A stretch of DNA of 33,666 nucleotides from Comamonadaceae bacterium (GCA_947450675.1 CANFWI010000033.1:1-33666), one strand, 5' to 3'. Shown: positions 16,370 to 24,973, numbered from the stretch's first letter. The notes: generated by a model from the sequence alone, not told the origin. A program made the numbers and translations.

Positions 16370-17701
16370 ATGAGCCCAAGCCATCCCGCCCGCCCGAGTT
16401 GGGGCCAAACCCTGCGCGTCTACCTGGAACCGGCCACGCTGCGCATGCTGTTGCTGGGTTTTTCGGCCGGCTTGCCCTTGCTGCTGGTCTTTGGCACGCT
16501 GAGTTTTTGGCTGCGCGAAGCCGGCATTGACCGCACCACCATTGGTTACCTGAGCTGGATCGGTCTGGCCTACGGTTTTAAATGGGTCTGGGCGCCACTG
16601 GTCGACCGGCTGCCGATTTTTTTGCTGACGCGCTGGCTGGGCCGGCGCCGAAGCTGGTTGCTGCTGTCGCAAAGCATCATCATGGTGGCCTTGATCGGGC
16701 TGGCCTTCACCGACCCGCGGCTGGCGCTGATGCCGATGGTCTGGTGCGCGCTGGCCGTGGCGGTGGCGTCGGCCACGCAAGACATTGCGCTCGACGCTTT
16801 TCGCATTGAATCTGCCGATGTGCAGCGGCAAGCTGCGCTGGCGGCGTCTTACCAAACGGGTTACCGCATCGCCATGATCTGGGCCGGCGCTGGCGTATTG
16901 TGGATCGCCGCACGCGCTGAAGTCGCCGGCGTCACGGGCTATCAACAAGACGCTTGGCAAACCGCTTATTTGGTGATGGCGGCGTCGATGCTGCTGGGCA
17001 TGGTCACGGTTTTGTTTTCGCCCGAGCCGGTCGCCATCGTCATGCCGCGTGCGCGCAATGCGGCGGAATGGCTGAAGGGTGCGCTGGTCGAACCCTTCGC
17101 TGATTTTTTACGGCGTTACGGCAAACAGGCGGCGTTGATCTTGGCTTTGATTGCGGTCTACCGCATCAGCGACGTGGTGATGGGCATCATGGCGAATCCG
17201 TTTTATGTGGACATGGGCTTCAGCAAAGACGAAGTTGCTGCGGTGACCAAAGTTTTTGGCGTCATCATGACGCTGGTCGGCGCCTTGGTGGGCGGCGTGC
17301 TGGCCATGCGCTTCGGCGTGATGCGCGTGCTGATGCTGGGCGCCGTGCTCAGCGCGGCCAGCAACCTGCTGTTTGCCTGGCTGGCCACACGCGGCCACGA
17401 CGTGACCGCGCTGATGCTGGTGATCTCGGCCGACAACCTCGCCAGTGGCATCGCCTCGGCGGCTTTCATCGCCTATCTCTCGGGCCTCACCAACGTCAAT
17501 TATTCGGCCACGCAGTACGCCTTGTTCAGCTCCATGATGCTGTTGCTGCCGAAGTTCCTGGCCGGTTACTCAGGCGCTTTTGTCGACGCTTACAACTACC
17601 AAACCTTTTTCATCGGCACGGCTCTGCTTGGCGTGCCGGTGTTGTTGCTGGTCTGGCTGGCGTCCAAGCAAGCCGCGCAGGCGGCAGCCTTGAAGCGCTG
17701 A
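16370..17701 (+). CDS. ampG: MFS transporter, AmpG (muropeptide permease) family
   Basis: Predicted 443-residue inner-membrane permease with about 12 hydrophobic segments. AmpG-type features are MLLLGFSAGLPLLLVFGTLSFWL in the first helix, GYLSWIGLAYGFKWVWAPLVDR in the next, the basic loop LGRRRSWLL, and SATQDIALDAFRIE in the middle. AmpG imports anhydro-muropeptides for cell-wall recycling. The frame stays open upstream across the M48 gene, but the ATG at 16370 begins just before the first membrane helix and is preferred; its ribosome site is weak. Length is somewhat below E. coli AmpG. A role in importing other solutes is possible, since AmpG-like MFS proteins are diverse. Confidence 0.85.
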   Translation: MSPSHPARPSWGQTLRVYLEPATLRMLLLGFSAGLPLLLVFGTLSFWLREAGIDRTTIGYLSWIGLAYGFKWVWAPLVDRLPIFLLTRWLGRRRSWLLLSQSIIMVALIGLAFTDPRLALMPMVWCALAVAVASATQDIALDAFRIESADVQRQAALAASYQTGYRIAMIWAGAGVLWIAARAEVAGVTGYQQDAWQTAYLVMAASMLLGMVTVLFSPEPVAIVMPRARNAAEWLKGALVEPFADFLRRYGKQAALILALIAVYRISDVVMGIMANPFYVDMGFSKDEVAAVTKVFGVIMTLVGALVGGVLAMRFGVMRVLMLGAVLSAASNLLFAWLATRGHDVTALMLVISADNLASGIASAAFIAYLSGLTNVNYSATQYALFSSMMLLLPKFLAGYSGAFVDAYNYQTFFIGTALLGVPVLLLVWLASKQAAQAAALKR

Positions 17702-17740
17702 AATGCAGCGACGCTGAAGCGAGATTTACCGCATCTTTAC

Positions 17741-17757
17741 GACGGCTTCAAGCCGTC
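17741..17757 (+). terminator. Hairpin after the AmpG-like gene, possible terminator
   Basis: GACGGCTTCAAGCCGTC is a near-perfect palindrome 40 bp after the MFS stop, folding as GACGGC-TTCAA-GCCGTC. Only two T follow, so it may be a weak terminator or an operator for the response regulator gene that starts at 17811. Confidence 0.35.
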
Positions 17758-17810
17758 TTGCCGAGGCAGGTTCAAGATATACCCTTCACACCAGATCGAG
17801 ACCCACGCCC

Positions 17811-18536
17811 ATGACGCAGCAACTCTTGATGATTGAAGACGACAACCGCCTCGCCGCCATGGTCGGCGACTACCTGCGCCAGTCGGGCTACGGCTTCACG
17901 CATGCAGCCGATGGCACCAGCGGCTTGGAAGCCCTCGACAACAGCGAACCCGACCTCGTCATCCTTGATCTGATGCTGCCCGACATGGACGGCCTGGAAG
18001 TCTGCCGCCGCATCAAAAGCCGCAGCGCCAATGGCGACAAATCCAACGTGGCGGTGTTGATGCTGACCGCCAAAGGCGACCCGATGGACCGCATCATCGG
18101 CCTTGAAATAGGCGCCGACGACTATTTGCCCAAACCCTTTGAGCCGCGCGAATTGCTGGCCCGCATCCGCGCCGTGCTACGGCGCGGCCAAGAGGTCAGC
18201 CCGGCCGCCGGCAGTAGCTCTTTGCACAAAGTCATGCATTTCGGCACCCTCGACATCGACCGCGATGCGCGCGTCGTCTCGCTGGCCGGCGTGCCGCGCG
18301 AACTCACCTCTTACCAGTTTGACTTGCTGGTGGCGATGGCCGAACGTGCTGGCCGCGTGCTCAGCCGCGACCAGATCATGGAGGCTGTGCGCGGCCGTGA
18401 ACTCGAAGCCTTTGACCGCTCGATTGACGTGCACATGGGGCGTATCCGCAGCGCCATTGAAGTTGACGCCAAAGACCCGAAGCGCATCTTGACGGTGCGC
18501 GGCGTCGGCTACGTGTTTGCGCGGCAACAAGACTGA
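17811..18536 (+). CDS. OmpR-family response regulator (RstA/CpxR-like)
   Basis: Predicted 241-residue DNA-binding regulator. The receiver domain has the acidic pocket IEDD (residues 8-11), phospho-acceptor Asp53 in VILDLMLPD, Thr86 in MLTAKGD and Lys108 in LPKPFE. The C-terminal winged helix (about 145-240) includes LTSYQFDLLVAMAERAGRVLSRDQI and ends HMGRIRSAIE...RILTVRGVGYVFA. The partner kinase starts ten bases after its stop. Target genes cannot be told from the window; the neighbouring envelope genes make an envelope-stress role plausible but unproven. Confidence 0.95.
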   Translation: MTQQLLMIEDDNRLAAMVGDYLRQSGYGFTHAADGTSGLEALDNSEPDLVILDLMLPDMDGLEVCRRIKSRSANGDKSNVAVLMLTAKGDPMDRIIGLEIGADDYLPKPFEPRELLARIRAVLRRGQEVSPAAGSSSLHKVMHFGTLDIDRDARVVSLAGVPRELTSYQFDLLVAMAERAGRVLSRDQIMEAVRGRELEAFDRSIDVHMGRIRSAIEVDAKDPKRILTVRGVGYVFARQQD

Positions 18537-18546
18537 GGTGCCGCAA

Positions 18547-19773
18547 ATGTGGTCACGCTTCACTTCACATTTGTACGTTCGCATCTGGCTTTCCGTGGTG
18601 CTGACGGTAGCGGTGCTGACGTTTTCAGTCGGCTGGGCTTGGCGCTTGACGGCAGATTCGCAACCGCCGATCCGCGAGATCGTGGTTCGCAATGAATCTG
18701 GCCAAGTCATCGGTACCTCGCAGACCGACGTGAACCGGCGGCCTGGCCAAGAAATGTATTTTGAAGTGTCGATCAACGACGGTCACACGCTGTCGATTCA
18801 TTTGCCGCGCCCGAGACATCCGCCCGGCGGCACGCCGTGGATGCGGCCGCCGTTTGGGTTTTTCTGGACGCTGGCGCTGGTCGGTTTGGCCGTGGCCTTG
18901 GCCGCTTACCCGATCATCCGGCGCCTGACGCTACGGCTCGAAGCCTTGCAACGCGGCGTTGAGCGCTGGGGCAGTGGTGACTTGTCGGCAAGGGTGTCTG
19001 TGCAGGGCCAAGACGAAGTGGCTTTTCTGGCGGCACGCTTCAACAACGCTGCAGAACGCATTGAAACGCTGATGGATTCGCAAAAAGCCCTGCTGAACGC
19101 GCACAAAAATTTGCTGGCGAATGCCTCGCATGAGTTGCGCTCACCGCTCACCCGCATTCGCATGGGACTGGAGATGTTGAGCGCTGACTTTGCATCGCCT
19201 CAACGCATGGAAATCTCCCGCAGCATCACGGAGCTCGACCAACTGATCGATGAAATTCTGCTGGCGAGTCGTCTCGACTCAGGGCAAACCGACAACGAGC
19301 CGATGGAAGTGCTGGACCTGACCGGTTTAGCGGCTGAAGAATGCTCACGGGTGAATGCCGAGCTCACCGCAGAACTCCGGCATCAGGCCGACACTGGCGA
19401 CGCCCACAGCCTGCAGCTGCGCGGTTCACCGCGGCTGCTGCGCCGACTGTTGCGCAACCTGCTTGAAAACGCCAAACGTTACAGCGATGGCGACATCACG
19501 CTGGCCTTGTCACAAGGCGGCAGCAAGGCACAGCCGACTGCCGTGATCCGCGTCAACGACCAAGGCCCCGGCGTGCCAGCAGACCAGCGCGAACGCATCT
19601 TTGAGCCGTTTTACCGGCTCCCCGGGGCGAGCGAACGCGACGGCGGCGTGGGCCTGGGCTTGGCCTTGGTCAAGTCGATTGCCGAGCGCCACGGTGGCAG
19701 CGTGCGCTGCGAAGACAACCCGGGCGGCGGCGCCTCGTTTGTGGTCGAGTTGCCGATCCATTTGGCCGCTTGA
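18547..19773 (+). CDS. Sensor histidine kinase, EnvZ/RstB-like
   Basis: Predicted 408-residue inner-membrane kinase. Two membrane segments (about 11-31 and 105-124) enclose a short periplasmic loop of some 70 residues that is rich in Pro, Arg and His near its end (IHLPRPRHPPGGTPWMRPP). A HAMP domain follows (LEALQRGVERWGSGDLSARV), then the phospho-acceptor His195 in ANASHELRSPLTRIR and an ATPase domain with NLLENAKRYSDGD, DQGPGVP and GVGLGLALVKSIAERHGG. The ATG at 18547 has GAGG about eight bases upstream, overlapping the stop of the response regulator gene. It probably phosphorylates that regulator. The His/Arg-rich loop might sense metal or pH, which is only a guess. Confidence 0.94.
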   Translation: MWSRFTSHLYVRIWLSVVLTVAVLTFSVGWAWRLTADSQPPIREIVVRNESGQVIGTSQTDVNRRPGQEMYFEVSINDGHTLSIHLPRPRHPPGGTPWMRPPFGFFWTLALVGLAVALAAYPIIRRLTLRLEALQRGVERWGSGDLSARVSVQGQDEVAFLAARFNNAAERIETLMDSQKALLNAHKNLLANASHELRSPLTRIRMGLEMLSADFASPQRMEISRSITELDQLIDEILLASRLDSGQTDNEPMEVLDLTGLAAEECSRVNAELTAELRHQADTGDAHSLQLRGSPRLLRRLLRNLLENAKRYSDGDITLALSQGGSKAQPTAVIRVNDQGPGVPADQRERIFEPFYRLPGASERDGGVGLGLALVKSIAERHGGSVRCEDNPGGGASFVVELPIHLAA

Positions 19774-19806
19774 CGCACGGATTTAATTCTCGGCAGGGCG
19801 AGCCTT

Positions 19807-19846
19807 CGTCACGGCGAAAAAAATCCCGTCACGGCGAAAAAATCTC
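19807..19846. repeat. Two tandem 20-bp units
   Basis: CGTCACGGCGAAAAAAATCC at 19807-19826 is followed directly by CGTCACGGCGAAAAAATCTC at 19827-19846. Two more degenerate units starting CGTC (near 19846 and at 19870) lead into the palindromic element that follows, so the whole stretch looks like a worn repeat array. Confidence 0.7.
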
Positions 19847-19869
19847 GTCCCTGCGCGCGAAGCGAATTC

Positions 19870-19947
19870 CGTCATGGCGAGCGAAGCGCGGCCATCCATC
19901 TGTGAGGCGCGCGGTGATGGACTGCCGCGCTGCGCTCGCAGAGACGG
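19870..19947. repeat. Palindromic intergenic repeat, copy A
   Basis: Left arm 19870-19900 (begins CGTCATGGCGAGCGAAGCG) and right arm 19916-19947 (ends GCTCGCAGAGACGG) are imperfect inverted copies around a 15-bp GC-rich centre. The arm sequence resembles the CATGGATTGCCGCGCT...CGCAAAGACG units common as dispersed repeats in many bacteria. It is related to copy B at 21797-21867. No reading frame in 19774-20017 looks real. Confidence 0.7.
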
Positions 19948-20017
19948 CATGTTTGTCCTGTTGTTCAAGGTCTGTTGCGGTATCCGGACGGATTCGGACA
20001 ACTCGCAGGGACTGACT

Positions 20018-20233
20018 TCAGTGATGCGGGCTGAAATGCTCGCCGTCTTTGAGCTTGTACAGCGTGCTGCAGTACGGGCAACGGGCTTGCCCGCTCTCAG
20101 CCAAACCGAGGTAGACCTTCGGATGGCTGTTCCACTGGGTCATGTTCGGGTTTGGGCAGAAGACGCCGCCCTGGCTGTTGAGTTCACTGGCGCGGAGTTC
20201 AACCACCGCGCCTTTTTTTTCACTGTTGCTCAT
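20018..20233 (-). CDS. CHCC-type zinc-finger protein
   Basis: Predicted 71-residue protein of the zf-CHCC family, related to the mitochondrial complex I subunit NDUFS6. The four ligands are Cys26 (VFCPNP), His37 (NSHPKVYL), Cys52 and Cys55 (RCPYCSTLYKL), in the order and spacing of the family. Length is typical. It starts eleven bases after the stop of ilvE, with AAGG eight bases before its ATG, so the two are likely cotranscribed. The bacterial role is not settled; the family occurs widely in proteobacteria, often beside ilvE. Confidence 0.93.
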   Translation of the reverse strand: MSNSEKKGAVVELRASELNSQGGVFCPNPNMTQWNSHPKVYLGLAESGQARCPYCSTLYKLKDGEHFSPHH

Positions 20234-20243
20234 GCTGTGTGCC

Positions 20244-21185
20244 TTAAACGCGGCTCAGCCAACTGGCGTATTTTGGGTTGCGGCCATTGACGATGTCAAA
20301 GAACGCAGCTTGAATTTTTTCTGTGATCGGGCCGCGTGAACCTGTGCCGATTTGAATCCGGTCGAGCTCACGAATCGGTGTGACTTCAGCCGCTGTACCG
20401 GAGAAAAACGCCTCGTCAGCAATGTAGATTTCATCGCGGGTGATGGCTTTTTCTTTCAGCTCCAGCCCCAAGTCTTGGCAAATGGAAAAGATCGTGTTGC
20501 GGGTGATGCCGTTCAAGGCGCCAGCGCTGGAGTCGGGGGTGTAGACCACGCCCTTGCGGACGATGAACAGGTTTTCGCCAGCGCCTTCAGAGGCAAAGCC
20601 TTGCGGGTCGAGCAGCAACGCTTCGTCGTAACCGTCGTCGGTGGCTTCCATGTTGGCCAGAATCGAGTTGGTGTAGTTGCTCACCGCCTTGGCGTGAATC
20701 ATGGTGATGTTGACGTGGTGGCGCGTGAAGCTGGAGGTCTTGACGCGGATGCCGCGCTTCATGCCTTCTTCGCCCAGGTAAGCACCCCAGGTCCAGGCCG
20801 CGACCATCAGGTGAATCGTGTTGCCTTTAGGGCTGACGCCGAGTTTTTCAGAGCCGATCCAGGTCAGCGGGCGGATGTAGCCGCTTTCTAGTTTGTTCTC
20901 ACGCACCACGGCGAGCTGGGCGTCCATCACTTCTTGCTGGGTGAAGGGAATCTTCATGCGCAAGATCTTGGCGCTGTTGAACAAGCGCTCGGTGTGCTCT
21001 TCGAGCCGGAAAATCGCCGTGCCGCCGTCCGGCATTTTGTAGGCGCGCACGCCTTCAAAAGCGCCGCAGCCGTAATGCAGGGTGTGGCTCAGCACATGGA
21101 TTTTGGCGTCACGCCATTCGACCATCTGGCCATCCATCCAGATCTTGCCGTCGCGGTCTTCCATGGAGGGTGCTACTGATGACAT
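20244..21185 (-). CDS. ilvE: Branched-chain amino acid aminotransferase
   Basis: Predicted 313-residue PLP-dependent fold-type IV enzyme that makes or degrades leucine, isoleucine and valine. It has the family's N-terminal IWMDGQMVEWRDAKIHVLSHTLHYG, the Schiff-base Lys166 in IHAKAVSNYTNS, the PLP-ring glutamate in ASEGAGENLFIV and the GTAAEVTPI phosphate-binding loop. AAGGA lies seven bases before the ATG. It leads a short reverse operon with the CHCC zinc-finger gene. Length and motifs are those of standard IlvE rather than D-amino acid transaminase or aminodeoxychorismate lyase. Confidence 0.96.
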   Translation of the reverse strand: MSSVAPSMEDRDGKIWMDGQMVEWRDAKIHVLSHTLHYGCGAFEGVRAYKMPDGGTAIFRLEEHTERLFNSAKILRMKIPFTQQEVMDAQLAVVRENKLESGYIRPLTWIGSEKLGVSPKGNTIHLMVAAWTWGAYLGEEGMKRGIRVKTSSFTRHHVNITMIHAKAVSNYTNSILANMEATDDGYDEALLLDPQGFASEGAGENLFIVRKGVVYTPDSSAGALNGITRNTIFSICQDLGLELKEKAITRDEIYIADEAFFSGTAAEVTPIRELDRIQIGTGSRGPITEKIQAAFFDIVNGRNPKYASWLSRV

Positions 21186-21266
21186 GTGCTGATCCTTATC
21201 GTCTCGATTGAAAAGATGAACGGGTCCAGCAGCATGACGGCCACTGCAAACCCAAAAGCTGAGATT

Positions 21267-21728
21267 TTAAAGGGCTGGCGGCAGGTTTTCCGGGGTCGGA
21301 CCGGAATCATCAGAATCAGCGCTGTGAACGGCGCTTTTATCAGTTGGCCGTGTCAGGCTGTGGCCGGCCAGCTTGCCGTTGACAAAAGTGCAATCCACGT
21401 AAGAGTTGGAGCCGTCGGTCCAGCGAAAAATCTCGGGTTGGACGTCCTTGGGGCTGCGCAATTCACCGAGCGCACGGGTCATGGCCAACACGTGCATCAG
21501 ACTGGCCTTGGGTTTCAGCTTGGCGTTCAGCATGACGGCGCTGTCAACGTAGCCCACAGGCCGGCCCGTGGCGCGCTTGAGGACCTGCATCATGCGCGTG
21601 AAGTGCAGCAGCATCCACATCACCAGCACACTGACAACCACCGCCACGCCGGCGCCGCCATTGGTCAAGTAAGCCGCGACGATCAGCGCCACGACGGCGG
21701 CTGGAATCAGGTATTTTTGGAAGTTCAT
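21267..21728 (-). CDS. Membrane-anchored protein of unknown function
   Basis: Predicted 153-residue protein. Two adjoining hydrophobic segments (YLIPAAVVALIVAAYL and AGVAVVVSVLVMWMLLHF, residues about 6-45) are followed by a basic stretch and a soluble domain with LMHVLAMTRALGEL, a WTDGSNSYVDCTFVNGKL strand pair and a disordered Ser/Asp/Pro tail. I do not recognise the family; similar genes may carry a doubtful glycerate kinase label, but no kinase motif is visible. The ATG at 21728 begins a basic-hydrophobic signal-anchor pattern and is preferred over a GTG at 21755. It lies upstream of ilvE on the same strand with an 81-bp gap. Confidence 0.75.
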   Translation of the reverse strand: MNFQKYLIPAAVVALIVAAYLTNGGAGVAVVVSVLVMWMLLHFTRMMQVLKRATGRPVGYVDSAVMLNAKLKPKASLMHVLAMTRALGELRSPKDVQPEIFRWTDGSNSYVDCTFVNGKLAGHSLTRPTDKSAVHSADSDDSGPTPENLPPAL

Positions 21729-21796
21729 TAGCTTATTTTCGCAGCACCCGCGCACCGCCCTTTGTGGAGAGTGCGTACGGGGCCCGAACGCGCAGT

Positions 21797-21867
21797 CATG
21801 GATTGCCGCGCTACGCTCGCAAAGACGAGCGTTCCGTCACTGCGAGGCTAGGCCGTGGCAGTCCATG
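21797..21867. repeat. Palindromic intergenic repeat, copy B
   Basis: Left arm 21797-21827 (CATGGATTGCCGCGCTACG...) and right arm 21835-21867 are imperfect inverted copies with a 7-bp centre. The arm order is turned inside out relative to copy A: here the CATGG ends face outward. The left arm is a direct repeat of the right arm of copy A, 1.9 kb away. It sits just beyond the stop of the BCCT gene and could also act as a hairpin on its mRNA. Confidence 0.7.
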
Positions 21868-21882
21868 GCGCGCGGCACTGAG

Positions 21883-23397
21883 TCACTTGACGAGTTCGCG
21901 CATTTTTTTGCGCAAGGCCTTTTCAAGGCGCTGCTCGGCCTGCCAGTCTTGATGGATGGCCCGCGTCACCGAGATCGCCATCAGCACCAGCACCACCGAA
22001 AACGGCAGCGCAAACACGATGGTCGCGGTCTGCATCGCCTTCAATCCGCCGGCCAGCAGCAGGCTGATGGCGATCGCCGAGACCAGCGCGCCCCACATGA
22101 TTTTGACGCGATTCGGTGGGTTCGGATTGCCGCCGGTGCTCATCATGCCCAGCACCAACGTGGCCGAGTCACCCGAGGTCACGAAGAAGACCATCACCAG
22201 CAGCGTCGCCACCACCGACATCACGGCCCCCATCGGCAAGGCATTGAACAGCGCGAACATCGCGGTCGAGACATCTGCCTTGACGGCTGCGGCCAGCGGA
22301 ACGCCTTGAAAAATTTCCATGTACAGGGCCGCGCCGCCAAAAATCGAGAACCAGACAAAACCCACCAGTGTGGGTGCCAACACGGTGCCGGCGATGAACT
22401 GGCGAATCGTCCGGCCGCGTGATACGCGCGCAATGAACAAGCCCACAAACGGCGACCACGAGACCCACCAGGCCCAGTAGAAAATCGTCCAATCGCCGAC
22501 CCAGGAGTTCTCGCGGAACGGCGTCATGCGCAGGCTCATGCGCACAAACTCACTCAGGTAGGCGCCCAGCGTGCTGGTGAAGGTGTCAATGATGGCGATG
22601 GTCGGGCCGAGCACCAACACCGCCAAGGCCAACAGCCCGGCGACGATCAGATTGCCCGTCGACAGCCATTTGATGCCGCGCTCGACGCCACTGACCGCCG
22701 ACGCCAAAAACAGCAAGGTGGTCACCAGAATGATGCCGACCTGTGCGGTCGAGCCGACCGGAAGACCAAACACCGCGAACAAACCGCTGTTGATCTGCTG
22801 CGCGCCCATGCCCAGCGAGGTGGCCACGCCAAACGCTGTGGCGACCACGGCCAACACATTGAAGGCGGGCGACAAACGTTGCACAAGAGTCCAAGGCAAG
22901 TCCTCGGTCACCGAGCTGACCAGCGGCGCAGCCTTTCGGCGAAACTGGAAAAAGGCAATCGCCAAGCCGACGATGCCGTAGATCGCCCAAGGGTGCAGCC
23001 CCCAATGGAAAAAGGCGTAACGCATGGCGACATTGGCGGCTTCGGGCGTGCCCGGGGCGACGCCGGGTGGCGAACTCACATAGTGCGAGACCGGTTCGGC
23101 CACGCCCCAAAAGACCAAGCCAATGCCCATGCCAGCGGCAAACAACATGGAAAACCAGGCACCGACCGAAAACTCGGGTTCATCGTCCTCGTCGCCCAGC
23201 TTGAGGTCACCATAGCGGCTGAAGGCCAAAAAGAAGGCCAGTGCCACCAAACCCAGCACCAGCCACAGGTAAAACCAACCAAAATTGTGCGTGATGCTGA
23301 CCAGCAAATCACCGAAAACGCTGTCCAAACTGGCCGGGGACAAGAGTCCCCACAGTACTACCGCCACGATCAGGCCGGCCGAAAAAATAAGCTGCAT
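21883..23397 (-). CDS. BCCT-family transporter (betaine/choline/carnitine type)
   Basis: Predicted 504-residue inner-membrane carrier with about 12 membrane segments. The family signature is clear in WVGDWTIFYWAWWVSWSPFVGLF, followed by the conserved ISR-like VSRGRTIRQFI; WGVAEPVSHY and the glycine-rich FAAGMGIGLVFWG are also typical. Such carriers take up glycine betaine, choline, carnitine or DMSP, usually for osmoprotection. The start at 23397 is chosen because AGAGGA lies eight bases upstream; earlier ATGs at 23415 and 23406 lack a well-spaced site. A charged C-terminus (QAEQRLEKALRKKMREL) could serve in osmotic regulation. It follows radA by 36 bp on the same strand. Confidence 0.93.
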   Translation of the reverse strand: MQLIFSAGLIVAVVLWGLLSPASLDSVFGDLLVSITHNFGWFYLWLVLGLVALAFFLAFSRYGDLKLGDEDDEPEFSVGAWFSMLFAAGMGIGLVFWGVAEPVSHYVSSPPGVAPGTPEAANVAMRYAFFHWGLHPWAIYGIVGLAIAFFQFRRKAAPLVSSVTEDLPWTLVQRLSPAFNVLAVVATAFGVATSLGMGAQQINSGLFAVFGLPVGSTAQVGIILVTTLLFLASAVSGVERGIKWLSTGNLIVAGLLALAVLVLGPTIAIIDTFTSTLGAYLSEFVRMSLRMTPFRENSWVGDWTIFYWAWWVSWSPFVGLFIARVSRGRTIRQFIAGTVLAPTLVGFVWFSIFGGAALYMEIFQGVPLAAAVKADVSTAMFALFNALPMGAVMSVVATLLVMVFFVTSGDSATLVLGMMSTGGNPNPPNRVKIMWGALVSAIAISLLLAGGLKAMQTATIVFALPFSVVLVLMAISVTRAIHQDWQAEQRLEKALRKKMRELVK

Positions 23398-23433
23398 TAA
23401 TACCATCCTCTTCATTGGAAGAGGAGTATCCGC

Positions 23434-24822
23434 TTATCCGAGGCTGCGCACCAAGTTAAGGGCTTCCTCGATCCGCTCCACGGCGTGGATGGTCAAACCG
23501 TCGAAGGCCTTGTCGTTCTTTTTCGGTGCATTGGCCTTGGGCACAATCGCCACGCTGAAACCAAGCTTGGCCGCTTCCTTCAAGCGCTCTTGGCCACGCG
23601 GCGCAGGCCGCACTTCACCCGCCAGCCCGACCTCACCAAAGGCGATGAAGCCTTTGGGCAGCGCCTTGCCGCGCAGGCTTGAGGCGATCGCCAGCATGAC
23701 GGCCAAGTCGGCTGCGGGTTCGCTGATGCGCACACCGCCCACGGCATTGACGAAGACATCTTGGTCCATGCAGGCCACGCCCGCGTGACGATGCAACACC
23801 GCCAGCAGCATGGCCAGTCGGTCGCGGTCAAGACCGACCGACAAGCGCCGCGGGCTCGGGCCACCGCTGTCAACCAAGGCCTGAATTTCAACCAACAAGG
23901 GCCGCGTGCCTTCCAGCGTGACCATGACGCAACTGCCTGGCACGGGCTCAGAATGCTGGCTCAAAAAGATGGCGCTCGGGTTGCTCACGCCCTTCAGGCC
24001 TTTTTCCGTCATGGCGAAGACGCCGATTTCATTGACCGCGCCAAAGCGGTTTTTGATGGCGCGCACCAGCCGAAAGCTCGAATGCGTGTCGCCTTCAAAG
24101 TACAGCACGGTGTCGACCATGTGCTCCAACACCCGTGGGCCAGCCAGCGCACCTTCTTTGGTGACGTGGCCGACCAGCACGATGCAAACGCCGCTGGCTT
24201 TGGCCGCGCGCGTCAGGTGCGCAGCGCATTCGCGCACCTGCGCCACCGAGCCGGGGGCCGAGGTGAGTTGATCTGAATACACCGTCTGGATCGAGTCGAT
24301 GACGGCGATCGTCGGCCGGATGTGGTCTAACGTCGCGAGGATTTTCTCCAGCTGGATTTCAGCCAGCACCTGCACCTGCGAGCCGTCCAGCCCGAGCCGG
24401 CGTGAGCGCAAGGCAATCTGCGCGCCGCTTTCTTCGCCGGTAACGTAGAGCGTGCTTTGGCCTGCGCGTTGCAGCGAGTCCAGCGCTTGCAGCAGCAAGG
24501 TCGACTTACCAATACCGGGGTCGCCGCCGATCAGCACGACACCGCCTTCGACGATGCCGCCGCCGAGCACGCGGTCCAGTTCTTCGTGGCCAGTCGGCGT
24601 GCGCGCCATGTCGGTGGCGTCAATGTCCGACAGCGTGGTGACTTCAGACGCTTTGGCGAGTGACTGGAACTGGCTGCTGTAGCGGTTCTTGACCGGCGCA
24701 TTGCTTTCGGCGATCGACTCGACCAGCGTGTTCCAAGCATTGCAGTGCGGGCATTTGCCCAGCCACTTAGGGCTGGTGCCGCCGCAGTCGTTGCAGGTGT
24801 AAATCGTTTTGTCTTTGGCCAT
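23434..24822 (-). CDS. radA: DNA repair protein RadA (Sms)
   Basis: Predicted 462-residue ATPase that drives branch migration in recombination. The N-terminal zinc finger has Cys10, Cys13, Cys24 and Cys27 (YTCNDCGGTSPKWLGKCPHC). Walker A is GGDPGIGKST near residue 100, the RadA-specific KNRFG motif is in AIKNRFGAVNE, and the C-terminal Lon-like domain includes DVFVNAVGGVRISEPAADLAV and GFIAFGEVGLAGEVRPAPRG. Length is normal. The start begins the zinc finger; the ribosome site is weak. It may share a transcript with the BCCT gene downstream. Confidence 0.97.
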   Translation of the reverse strand: MAKDKTIYTCNDCGGTSPKWLGKCPHCNAWNTLVESIAESNAPVKNRYSSQFQSLAKASEVTTLSDIDATDMARTPTGHEELDRVLGGGIVEGGVVLIGGDPGIGKSTLLLQALDSLQRAGQSTLYVTGEESGAQIALRSRRLGLDGSQVQVLAEIQLEKILATLDHIRPTIAVIDSIQTVYSDQLTSAPGSVAQVRECAAHLTRAAKASGVCIVLVGHVTKEGALAGPRVLEHMVDTVLYFEGDTHSSFRLVRAIKNRFGAVNEIGVFAMTEKGLKGVSNPSAIFLSQHSEPVPGSCVMVTLEGTRPLLVEIQALVDSGGPSPRRLSVGLDRDRLAMLLAVLHRHAGVACMDQDVFVNAVGGVRISEPAADLAVMLAIASSLRGKALPKGFIAFGEVGLAGEVRPAPRGQERLKEAAKLGFSVAIVPKANAPKKNDKAFDGLTIHAVERIEEALNLVRSLG

Positions 24823-24902
24823 GCCGCTAGTGTAGGTAAGTGTTCCTCGAACAGATATGGAATATGCCGGCGCATTGGTGATGATGGCGCGCTTGGGCAG
24901 CG

Positions 24903-24973
24903 ATCATTTCCAGACTTAAAAATGAACAGATTGGCTATACCGTACACATTAGCTAGTTTTAAAGGGACTTGTC
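24903..24973 (+). promoter_or_regulatory. Probable promoter and ribosome site of the antitoxin gene
   Basis: Upstream of the antitoxin are TTGGCT and, 17 bases later, TAGTTT, a weak -35/-10 pair, in an AT-rich stretch that also holds TTAGCTAG. AAAGGGA lies about seven bases before the ATG at 24974. Antitoxins of this family usually bind their own promoter; no clear operator palindrome stands out. Confidence 0.35.

Noticed and set aside
15875..16960. 361-residue reverse frame overlapping the M48 and MFS genes
   Set aside because: Composition is low-complexity and repetitive in Gln, Arg and Pro; both overlapped genes are certain.
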